From Spirodela intermedia (taxonomy: Eukaryota > Streptophyta > Magnoliopsida > Alismatales > Araceae): a stretch of 64,000 nucleotides of DNA. The position numbers and the translations under genes were made by a program. The first letter of the stretch is position 1. The number at the start of each line of letters is the position of its first letter. Below the pieces are notes generated by a model. The model was not told where the DNA came from, did not search any database, and worked only from the letters and a program-made list of their open reading frames with translations. This document shows, one piece after another, positions 1 through 9,762 of the stretch. The stretch is taken from contig LR746274.1 of assembly GCA_902729315.2 (NCBI GenBank), positions 1 to 64,000 of the forward strand. Reading direction: 5' to 3'.

Positions 1-309
1 ACCCTAAACCCTAAACCCTAAACCCTAAACCCTAAACCCTAAACCCTAAACCCTAAACCCTAAACCCTAAACCCTAAACCCTAAACCCTAAACCCTAAAC
101 CCTAAACCCTAAACCCTAAACCCTAAACCCTAAACCCTAAACCCTAAACCCTAAACCCTAAACCCTAAACCCTAAACCCTAAACCCTAAACCCTAAACCC
201 TAAACCCTAAACCCTAAACCCTAAACCCTAAACCCTAAACCCTAAACCCTAAACCCTAAACCCTAAACCCTAAACCCTAAACCCTAAACTTTAAACCCTA
301 AACCCTATA
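1..309. repeat. Telomere, (CCCTAAA)n array
   Basis: Perfect tandem copies of the plant-type heptamer CCCTAAA run from base 1 to about 288, followed by degenerate copies (CTTTAAA, then CCCTATA) to 309. The plus strand is the C-rich strand, so the chromosome end lies to the left. The window starts inside the array, so true telomere length is unknown. Loss of regularity at the inner edge is the usual pattern at the boundary between maintained telomere and subtelomere. Confidence 0.98.
296..309. repeat. Target-site duplication, left copy (outer retroposon)
   Basis: CCCTAAACCCTATA, identical to 781-794. Three further A residues on the left (293-295) could also belong to the duplication, because the right copy is preceded by poly(A). 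Confidence 0.8.
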
Positions 310-732
310 TAGCAAGGCAAGTTCATATTTGGGCTTATTGTCATGCTTCAGCATAGTTCTATCCTCCTCACTGCCCTAATCACTCTTTTCTCACCACTTT
401 ATATCAATGTATTTATCTCTTAGAACCACTTACTGCAGCAAACTCTTGTCTTGCAGGAACATTGCATGGCGCACAACATGGAGCTCTCGTCCTACTCCTG
501 TTGAGCAGATCTTCCAACTTTCATAAACTCAAAGGCTTTTTCAACCCACTGCAAATCAATCACCTTCCTCAAATATGATGAACGTCATGGAGTCTACCTC
601 TAGTATCATCACATCCCCTCTTCAAAAGAGGTCTTTCATTCTTCATGTCATCCTCGCCCCTTGTGCGAATGAGATCCCACTTATGTAACCTCGGAATGAG
701 GTCAAACTTTTATCACTCAATCAAATTTCTTC

Positions 733-780
<48 letters not shown>
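310..780 (+). mobile_element. Short poly(A)-tailed retroposon inserted in telomeric repeat
   Basis: A 471-base non-telomeric segment ends in 44 uninterrupted A residues (737-780). It is bounded by a 14-base direct repeat, CCCTAAACCCTATA, at 296-309 and 781-794. The duplication contains the unusual TATA variant, so it is not explained by telomere periodicity alone. A poly(A) tail plus target-site duplication is the signature of target-primed reverse transcription. No coding sequence is visible. It is probably a 5'-truncated 3' end of a LINE, or another transcript mobilised by one. Its 3' end does not look like that of the neighbouring element. The long pure A-tract suggests the insertion is young. 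Confidence 0.8.
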
Positions 781-782
<2 letters not shown>

Positions 783-813
783 CTAAACCCTATACCCTAA
801 ACCCTAAACCTTA
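781..813. repeat. Telomeric remnant between the two retroposons
   Basis: Four degenerate telomere heptamers (CCCTAAA, CCCTATA, CCCTAAA, CCCTAAA-like, ending CCTTA) lie between the poly(A) of the outer element and the start of the inner one. Bases 781-794 are the right target-site copy of the outer insertion. Bases 803-813 (CCTAAACCTTA) are the left target-site copy of the inner LINE. This scrap was part of one telomeric tract before both insertions. Confidence 0.85.
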
Positions 814-3800
814 CGATATACGCAAGATTATCCTATACTAGGTTATTCTCCTTGATTCATAGCCAGAGATTTCAACTACATACGTAGAGTCACTGAACGT
901 CAAGGGAGGCGGGTCCCTCAAGCCCATCACATGGAGACGTTCAATGACTTTATTTTTCACGTAGTCCTCATCGAGCCTCCTACTTTTTGTGAGGTCTAGA
1001 CATGATGCAACAAGAGATAAGGAGGTGTAAGGATATATGAGCACATCGATCACTACTTCACTAATAGTATTGTATTAGTGTAATGTCTCATATTAGTCAT
1101 GCTCCTACCTCGCTATAGGTCAGATCACACACTGATCCTTATTTTCCCTAACTCAAGAACTAGTACCCCTAGACCCTTTTTTAGGTTTCAGAATATGTAA
1201 ATTCAACACAAAGGCTTCCAAAACTTTGTGCAGAGTCATTGGCATTGAGATATCTCAGACTCTCCTCCAGATTATCTCAATTATAAATTGAGAAATCTCA
1301 AAGTTCACCTTAAATAGTGGAACTGACATGTATATAAGAATATCAATACTTAAGTAGAAAAGCTAAAGAAAGAGTTGACTAAGGTTGAGAGACAATTGCA
1401 GACTCGATGGACTGACAACACTTAGGAGAGACGAGTTCGAGTGAGTGAGCAGCTAGAGGAGGTTGTGCGATGACAAGAGATATATTATCTCCAAAAATCA
1501 TGCATCTAGTGGCTATGTGAGGGTGATAGAAACACACATTTCTTTCATGCCACGGTCGCATATTGATCTTGATTCAATTATATATCTCTTCTAAAGATGT
1601 ATGATCAAAACACATCTCATATGTAGGAGGTAAGAATTACGTATTTTCATACCTTTCTTGCCTCTCAGTCGATTGAGATATCTAAGGATATACTCTCATC
1701 GGTTTTATCCTTAGTTACCCATCAAGAGATTTCATCTATTATGACCATACCTACTGGAGAGAAGATAAAAGATGTGATCTTCTTAATTAGTAGAAATCGA
1801 GCACTTAGGCTTGATGGTTTTTTAGTGGATTTCTATTCAACATATTGGGACATCGTCGGAATAGATTTAGTTCATGCCATCAAAGAATTCTTCCACCACA
1901 AAATCTTCCCACAAAGTTGAAAAGCCACTTTTATTACACTCATACCAAAGGTGGTCAACCCAACTTTTTATAGAGATTTTTGGCCTATCAATCTTTGTAA
2001 TGTGTGCTATAAAATTATATCCACGATCATTACAACACGATTGAGTATTTTTCTTGATAAGCTGATATCTCTAGAGTAGTGTAGATTTGTCAAGGGAGGG
2101 CACATTTATGATATCATCATGCTAGTTCATAAACTAGCACAATCTCTTGACTAGTACATTTGTGGTTCTAACATCATCATCAAACCAAACATGAAAAAAG
2201 CTTTTGATAAGATTGATTGGATTTCCTTACTGAAGTGCTTTCGATGCTTCAAATTCACTAATGAGTTCATTGACTTAGTCAATGTATGCATTAAAGAGAA
2301 CTATTTCTCTTTATTGGTGAATGGCACTTTCATACCTTTCTTCACGACTATGCAAGGGTTACGACAGGGTGATCCCCTATCACTCATTCTCTTCATATTG
2401 GTTGAAAAAGTCTTTAGTTGAACCCTCTCTCGAGTAGTGACATGTGGGCTTATCCAACCATATCATTTGAAGACGGCTTATCCGATCATATCGCATTTCT
2501 TATTTGTTGATGATGCGATACTTTTCTTTAATGGGTGCGAAGCGTCCATCAAAGGGCTCATGACTATCATCTCGAGCTACAAGTGGGTCGCAAGTCAACT
2601 TGCTAATGCTTCGAAGAACAGCTTCATAGTGGCATCTTCTATCACCATTAGCACCATATGACATGTACATAACCTAACAGGATTCTCGTGTGGTCATCTA
2701 CCTTTTGATTACTTTGGATGCCCCTTCTTCTTCGGACGCACTTGGGTTCATTACTTTGATTGCTTTTTGTGTAAGTTGAGGAAGAAACTTGACAAATGGA
2801 AGATTCAACTTTTATTTTCAAGGGGTGGCATCCAATTGATATGTCATGTCCTCATAAGTATGTCCTTGCACTTACTTGTAGTACATGGGGTACCGAACAC
2901 CGTCTTACGATCTATGAGGTGCATTTGTATCACCTTTTTATAGGATGGTCAGCTCAACAGGCCTCACTATTAACGTCAAGTTTTTTAAGAGAAAGCATGT
3001 TGACCGATGGACGAGGGTGGCCTAGGATTAGATGCCCTAAGGATATCCTTGACATACTTTAGAAGAAACTCATATGATAAATGAGGACGATGAGATCACC
3101 CCTAAAGACTTTTGTGCTAGCCAAATATGACGATTAAACTAGCCAATTGACCAACATAAAAGAATGGAAGTAATGAGCAGATTGGCAAAGACATTGGTTG
3201 CAGATGAGACCTTTAATCTAATGACGAGTGAGACGAAACACTATCAGTGCTTGGTATGACACTTGACTTGCAAACACTCCTTTGGACTCTTTTGCCTCCT
3301 TTATGCCATCTTGGTCTCATCTCACGGTGGCTCAACTTCTCAATAGAGATACTAGTATATTCCTCAAGAGGCACAAACTCTGATTAGATTTACTATCAGA
3401 GATCTCATTGATAGAGTTGGGTCCTAGTGATGATCAGTCCATCTGGACTCTTACCCTAGATGGGACCTTTTCTTGTAGTTCTTGGAATTACTTTAGAAAT
3501 TATTCCTCAAAATAGTTTTAAAAAGATCTCATTTGGCACCCTACTCTCGTACCTCAAGTCTCTTTCTTTATATGAAAACTGATGCACGGCGGACTTCTTA
3601 CGAATGATTGTATGTCTATCACAAAACATAACATCTATTCTAAGTGTCATTATTGTCTCATCACTCCGAGTTGTGAAATTATAGATCACTTATTTTTTCA
3701 TAGTATTGTTGCTATAGAATGTTGGAACCAACTCTTATTGAATTAGTCCCCAACATTCCATCTTTCTTCATCTCTTACACCCCTAAAGATTTTCAGAAGA

Positions 3801-4880
3801 ATCTTTGATTCGCCACAAAGCTCTAAGGACATTCCCTACCTACATATTTCCATAACATACATGTTATGGGAGATATGAAAGGGGTGAAATCTCTCTCATT
3901 TTACAAATCAGTAGATGTGCACCCTAGAGATCATGAGACATGTCACACAATGACTGCGAGGTACTCATCCTTTGGTGTCACCTACAACGACATGTTCGGC
4001 CTCAATCTGTGAGGCCCTTAGGACCTAATGAGTCTAGGTCACATGTACACGTATAGAGATCTCTACTCGGGTCATCCTATGGAGATTGCTGCCAGTTGGA
4101 CGTCTGAAGTTGAATATCGATGGAGCAACCCAAAGGAATCCTAGACCTGCAAGAGGAGGAGGCATCCTATGGGATCATATAGGGAGTATTCTCTTTACCT
4201 TCTCTTATTTTTATAACATTTAAACTAACATTGCAGTAGAGGCTATGGCGATACGTGACAGTTTGCTCCTCTATAAGGAACATAATCTTCATGATATCAT
4301 CATAGAATCTGATTCATGAGTACTTGTTCAGATGTTACGTGTAAGTTCTTATTTCTATTGGTGGCTCCAGAGTACTTGGACTGACATCATACATTGTATA
4401 GTGAAGATCAACGTCATTAAACACCAGTTACGTGAAGAGAATTAGACAAAAGACACGCTCGCTACATATGCAGTATATACCCATCTGTGCTTTATATTTT
4501 CTTCTTGACAAGAAATGCCGGCCAAAGCTCAAGGTCAACATCATTTGGAGCAGATCAGCATGCCAGCACTTGGCAAACACGAATACCTATCACCCCCCGA
4601 TAGTGACGACTTGCCTAGGCCAACCCTTAACCAGCACACAACCTAGCATACGCAACACCACCAAAATAAAGTTATTCTTACACTATGAATGGGAGGATTT
4701 CACAACAATTTTAATTGAGATGATCAACCTCAGTGGCGTCTACCATTTCACCTTTCATTTACCACTTTCTAAAGAGAGCTATCTCTTGTCTGCCCTAGAT
4801 CTCACATATGAAGCTCAGGAATAAACATTTATCAACATCAATATAATCAAACCTTAAACAAAAAAAAAAAAAAAAAAAAC
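814..4880 (+). mobile_element. Decayed 5'-truncated LINE (non-LTR retrotransposon) in telomeric repeat
   Basis: A 4,067-base element ends in 21 A residues (4860-4880). It is flanked by an exact 11-base duplication, CCTAAACCTTA, at 803-813 and 4881-4891. In order it shows the endonuclease C-terminal SDH motif (about 1120-1128), the linker leading to EGDRNTHFFHA (about 1520-1555), reverse transcriptase (about 1740-2661), a zf-RVT-like segment (about 3570-3720) and an RNase H segment (about 4239-4330). The 5' end (ORF1 and most of the endonuclease) is missing. This layout is that of plant L1-clade LINEs carrying RNase H. It cannot be active, having many stops and at least one frame change. Confidence 0.88.
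1120..4430 (+). pseudogene. LINE ORF2 pseudogene: endonuclease end, reverse transcriptase, zf-RVT, RNase H
   Basis: Most of the product reads in one frame (start positions congruent to 1 modulo 3) from the SDH motif at 1120 through the zf-RVT region near 3700. Reverse transcriptase landmarks are RNRALRLDGF (about 1795), KAFDKIDW (about 2200), GLRQGDPLS (about 2356) and the catalytic FVDD at 2503-2514. The zf-RVT part shows CHYC followed by DHLFFHS. The RNase H part (AMAIRDSLLLYKEHN, then IIIESDS) has moved to another frame, so an indel lies between about 3720 and 4239. In-frame stops near 1918, 2075, 2151, 2419 and in RNase H interrupt it. Family: non-LTR reverse transcriptase with C-terminal RNase H. 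Confidence 0.9.
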
Positions 4881-4891
4881 CTAAACCTTAG
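4881..4891. repeat. Target-site duplication, right copy (LINE)
   Basis: CCTAAACCTTA follows the LINE poly(A) exactly and matches 803-813. It is also the innermost telomere-like sequence at this chromosome end. Confidence 0.88.
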
Positions 4892-4902
4892 AGGTCCCAA
4901 AG

Positions 4903-5356
4903 TGAGGGGGCTGCTAGGATTGATTCTGTGCTGCATTGGCTGGCGCCTAGTGTTGCTCGCTAGGGTGTGCCACCCCTCGGACTTGGCAGCGCTACTGGGC
5001 TTCAAAGGCCACCGTCGCCAGGGACCCTTCTAGGATTCTCCGATCGTGGAATGGCTCCTCGAACTGCTGCTCCACTTGGGCTGGCGTCGCATGCGACTCC
5101 GCCACCAGCCATGTCATCAACCTCACCCTCCTGGGGGTCTACTTTGACAGGGAGGCTTCGTGGCTGATACCTACATCGTCGGAGTCCTCTCCCCTTCCCT
5201 CGCCAGTCTCTCCTTCCTCTAGCTGCTTGATCTCAGCAACCTCAAGCAGCTCGGTGGCGTCATCTCGATGGAGCTTGGCCAGCTTTCTGGTCTCATCCAC
5301 TTGTTCCTCTAGTCGAACAACCTCTTTGGCAGCAATCTTGCTAATATTAACCTTTA
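4903..5356 (+). pseudogene. Broken leucine-rich-repeat protein gene fragment (N-terminal part)
   Basis: The plus strand reads as an LRR-protein N-terminus: a hydrophobic leader (GLLGLILCC...LVLLARVCHP, from about 4909), then SDLAALLGFK. A one-base shift near 5002 leads into KATVARDPSRILRSWNG, NCCSTWAGVACD and SHVINLTLLG, the typical LRRNT cap. About 130 bases on, one or two LRR units are readable (GGVISMELGQLSGLIHLFL, then SNNLFGS). A GTG stands where the start ATG would be expected, and two in-frame TAG codons occur. No kinase or later repeats follow; the sequence turns AT-rich after about 5380. It is a decayed fragment of an LRR receptor-like or LRR-only protein. Its first codons lie only about 12 bases from telomeric sequence. 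Confidence 0.72.
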
Positions 5357-5380
5357 AATACCCTGCTCTATTTTCATGCA

Positions 5381-8300
5381 CATGTGAACACTATTGATTT
5401 ATTTTCTTATGGCTAACTTGTTTGATTTCTTGGAAGTCAAATAGTGTTATTATTTATGCATATTTTTTATTATGTGATGTGTAGGAATCAGGCGAATTAA
5501 TTAAGTGATCAATTTGAGGGCTTGAAGGTTATCAGGCTAAAAGTAAAAGGTCATGTAGTGCATTGTGGGCCAAGAAAGGCCTGAAGGAGGAGAGTGGAGC
5601 ATGCATAACTTGTTCCAGCCCAATATCTCAACTTTCTTCTTTAAGATGGCCCATGAACTCAAGATATCACAATTGCTTCAGCGAAGGAAGGAGAGGGTCA
5701 TGGAAGGAAAATAGGAACGAGAGAGGGTTCTTTTGCAAAATGCACCCCTATGTATAAAACATCTTTTTTTCCCTTTCTTTTGGTGATATGCTGGAGATTT
5801 CCCTAATAGAGGCTGGTCACAGGAAAAGGCTCTCCCAAGTTCCAAGTTGATAAATCTGAATGGAGGTAATTTATTGTAGATTTTGTTCTTGATTCTAGAA
5901 ATGTGTTCTTGCTAGAGAAAATCGTCTAGTCTAGGCAAAATATACAGACCTAAGGTACACACTTCATGTCACAAGGTTTGCATTTCGTCTCCTACTATCC
6001 AATAAAATGCATCTCCTCATCTACATTGTGATCTCTCAAGAAATCAAACCCTAGTTCCACCATCCCTTGTGAGGTCATGGAGATCTTGACCTTAGCAAGA
6101 AGATCAAGATCTCTTTGAATCTCTCATCCCTCATCACCTTCTTTTCTCTCAAATCATTCTTTTGAGTTCTAAGTAAGATTGTTTAAAACATTTCTCAATT
6201 CTCATTCCTCTATTATTTGTCCTCTAGTTCTATCTCTTCAGCCTTTAGCCATCTTTAGACTTAAACAATATTAAGAATATAAAATCCCAATTCCTTGATG
6301 ATCGACCCCTTACTTGCCCTATCCTTATAATAGAATAGATAAGTAGAGGAAAAATAAATATAAATATTTTTTATAAACTCAAAATAGAACAAAGACTTCA
6401 CAACCCTAAAATGAGTTTATCATGCAACATATAGAGGCTTAAGGTAAGTTTATCTAGGTTTGATGTGTTCCGCACATGACCAGTCACTTAAGTATTTGTA
6501 TGTTTAAAATAGAGAGATTTACAATTTTGATTATGCATTATGAGTCTTTTGTGTGTGTTGTGTTTCACTTCTTTCTCATCGTCCACATCATTGAATTTAT
6601 GTTTCCTCCTTTTCTGCTGGTGAAAATTCTTCTTACTTGTCGTCGCCTCTCCTTTGAGTTCATTTGATTTAAATTTATCAATTAAATAAAATAGTAACTA
6701 ATTAGCACCTAATCCTCATTCCCTATGGAATGACTTCAAACTTACCATAGTACATACCTATTTTAGTATTTTAATTTGGTAAATTCATGATTCTTAATAT
6801 TTTTGATCAATTAATTTTGGTACTTTTCAATGACCCTCAATTTTAATTTATTAACATGCCCCAACTGTACCTAACTTATCTCTGTCATGTGATAATAACT
6901 AAAGAACCCATCATATCCAAACTTTTATCCATCAGGTGATAGTCATCAAAGACACCTTATTGACCCATTTCATCAATTTCTAGACTTTACAAGAAGATTA
7001 AGAGACTGCTCATGTTGTGAATACTTAAGAAAAGTCTTTGAGGTTATAGATATCACACAAAAATCTTCTCAAATGTTCAAAATTCCAACAATCATCGCCC
7101 CAATGTTGAAACTTTAATTTTTTTATTTTAAACTTAATTATTATTTAGTGAGATTTTGTGTGATTTTAAATTTTGAAAAAAAAAATTGGTCAATTATGAT
7201 TCTTTTAGATTTTATAGATAGGGGTACAAATGTTATCTTGACATCAATTCTGATTTTTTCCTTTCAAGAGAAATCTTAAAAAATTATTTGATATTCTCTT
7301 ACATCATTGTGATAGAATTGAAATTTTTCTATTATTTTTAGAGCCTTTTATAGAATTATAATTGATATATTCATGTTAAAAGTTTTCTACATGACAAGAA
7401 GCAATTTTGTGGTGCCAAAGAAGGTGACCAAGGCCAATCTAGGGGCAAAAAATCAAGGTAGGTCAACCTTGACCTCATGAGAAAATTTTATTGTCATGTC
7501 AAATACTTGACAAACTAATTGACATATCTTTGAAAGGAGCTTCTTGTTTAGGAAAACTTTTAAAAAAAAATGTCTACTTGATGTTAGACACATTGTATGA
7601 GGATATATTTTTTTTTCACTTAAAAATATTATTTGATTATTTTCTCTCATTGTGGATTAAAGAAACTCTATTCTTAAGTATAGCCATAAGATTTAAACCA
7701 ATAGCTACAAAACCATGTTACTTTTAAAAATCGTTTGGGTTTTATGTTAAATAAATATAAATTGGGGTAAATGTTAATTTTATATTGTCAAATTCAAGTT
7801 GAGTGTGAATCAAAGTATTCAAAAAATATTACTATAACTTTGACAATGTGTTAAGAAATTATAATATGATTTGCAGGCCCTCATATGTATCTAATTAGTT
7901 TCATTTAGAGAGTACACTCATTGTGTGAACAAGCTTTATAGTTCAAACATCAAGGACATTACATAAGGCTATAATGATAAAAAAAATTAAAAGTATAATT
8001 GAGCTACTAATCCATTTGTAATATCATTTACTACCCTTGAGCAATCTTTAAATAATTGAGATTTGTTTTCTATGAGATTTGTATGTTAACTTCCTTGTAA
8101 AATTTGAGTCCAACTACGATTGTATAAAACAAGAATAGCATGAGTAAAAGGTTAATACTACAAGATGGAACTAATATATTGAAGCAAACTAGCCATTAAG
8201 CAGCTTGGAACTAGTCATTTTGATGTTTAGCATTAATGTTTAAGTTGCAATAAAATGATTATGAGCGCTTAAATATGTCCATAAAGTAGTTTTTATACTC

Positions 8301-8694
8301 TTATTGTAGGTTGCACCAAACATCTGGGTATTCAAAGCAATCCGTTGCCTATAATGATTTTGTTCAAATCCGATTACGTTTTAGTTGTAAACAACGATGT
8401 CATGAGGATCCTCCGCCCACCCGTCAAACGCATATGGCGCTTCTTCTCCAACGTGCTCTTTCCATTCGCCCTAGAAAAATACGCTACCACTCGCCCTGTA
8501 CCACACACTGTTATGGGGTGGGGAGAGGACTCGCACACTCCTGAAGCGTATATTCCTGGTTCGTTTCTTCTGGGCCGAGTGATGTCACTGTCGCGGGCCG
8601 ACATGGCTGGTGGATACCGTTTTCCACGCATCACAAATCAGAGGATAGTAGTATGCCTCGTCGGCGTACTTGCTCCACAAATACGATCCACATG

Positions 8695-8696
<2 letters not shown>
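5381..8696. other. AT-rich intergenic spacer
   Basis: About 3.3 kb of AT-rich sequence with no reading frame that I recognise on either strand. Stretches near 6290-6350 and 6700-6770 resemble decayed retrotransposon terminal sequence in composition only, and I cannot support a call. From about 8340 the composition becomes GC-rich, probably the promoter and 5' leader of the next gene. Confidence 0.5.

Positions 8697-8739
<43 letters not shown>
8697..8739. repeat. (CT)n microsatellite in the LOR gene 5' leader
   Basis: About 21 perfect CT dinucleotides end 30 bases before the proposed start codon at 8769. Pyrimidine-rich CT/GA tracts are common in plant core promoters and 5' untranslated regions. 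Confidence 0.9.
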
Positions 8740-8741
<2 letters not shown>

Positions 8742-8768
8742 TTTGCTATTGTCGAGCTGAACGCGAGG

Positions 8769-9762
8769 ATGATGCCCGGGGCAAATGGTAAGAAGGCAAG
8801 AAGGCGATCCGATGCCGTGGTTCCGATCGTGGGAGAAAAGTTCTGCCGGGCCTCCGAGGAGAGGCAGCTGACGGTACAGAAGACGTCCCTCTTCTACCCA
8901 GGCGATGGATTCGCGGTCTATGAGCACCAACGATGGCGACACGTCGGGAGTCCAGACGGAGATCGAGATCTGAGCGAGGGGAAAGTAAGTGAGGGGGAGG
9001 AGACGGGGGAGCTTGTATTTCGGGTGGACTCTTACGGCTACGATTCTCACCACGTAATGGGGAGGCGAGCTCCGGCGAGAGACGAGGTCGTCCTTATGGG
9101 ACCCTGCGGCGATTGTATTCTCACCGTTCGCAGGAAGGTGAGCTGGTTACCGACTCCTCCGTCTTCTTTTTTTCCGTTTCTACTATTTCGCTCTCTTAGA
9201 TCTTCATCATCGGCAAGGCCGGCGGTTAGTGCTTGCGAGCACAGCTTTATATTATTCCGTCATTTAAAAAATTAATTTCAGATCGGGGAAGAATCTTAGA
9301 TTTAAAATCTTTGGTTCGATGATGCAGTGGCCGAGCCTGCACCACAGGTGGGAAGGGTTCCTGGGGGAAAAGGTGGACGGGCAGAAACCCCTCTTCAGTG
9401 CCAGAAGGCACTCCATCGTCGGGAACTCCGCTGGGATCTTCGTGGAGGTCTACGGAATGGGAGGAACGGGACACCGCGAGTACCGAGTGGAAGGCTCCTT
9501 CTCCCAGAGGTGCTGCACAGTCTACTACGCCCACTCTGACGGAGTTAGCACGCTAAGGGAAGCTGAGGAAGGCAGCGCCGCGGTTGTGGCGGAGATCAGG
9601 AGGAAAGTGGTGTCTTCAGCTTCATCGGCGGCAGACGTGGTGTCCGACAACATGGTACTTGGTAAGGACGTGTTCTGCCTGCGGCTGGCTCCGGGGTTCG
9701 ATGCCGCCTTCTCGATGGGACTGGTCCTCATGCTTGACCAGATTATGGGCGACAACGTCTGA
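8769..9762 (+). CDS. LURP1-related (LOR, DUF567) family protein
   Basis: Two exons, 8769-9137 and 9328-9762 (phase 0, donor GTGAGC, acceptor TGCAG), give 267 residues. Exon 1 has the family opening (VVPIVGEKFC, LTVQKTSLFYPGDGFAVYE) and FRVDSYG, ending LTVRRK. Exon 2 continues WPSLHHRWEGFLGE, PLFSARRHSIVG, YRVEGSFSQRCCTVYY and VAEIRRK, and ends LGKDVFCLRLAPGF...LVLMLDQIMG. These are hallmark segments of plant LOR proteins, which fold like tubby/phospholipid scramblases. The founder, LURP1, is needed for basal defence against Hyaloperonospora in Arabidopsis. The biochemical role is unknown. ATG 8769 (or 8772) is chosen because in-frame sequence upstream runs into the CT repeat. About 25 N-terminal residues exceed the usual family length. 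Confidence 0.92.

Noticed and set aside
5139-5381. Minus-strand open frame with a charged, coiled-coil-like product
   Set aside because: It is the antisense shadow of the LRR fragment, whose plus-strand motifs explain the sequence better.
6290-6770. LTR-like terminal sequence
   Set aside because: Only a vague resemblance in composition; no paired repeat or target duplication found.
8374-9053. Open frames on both strands across the LOR promoter and first exon
   Set aside because: GC-rich shadows; the LOR reading has conserved motifs and a matching splice pair.
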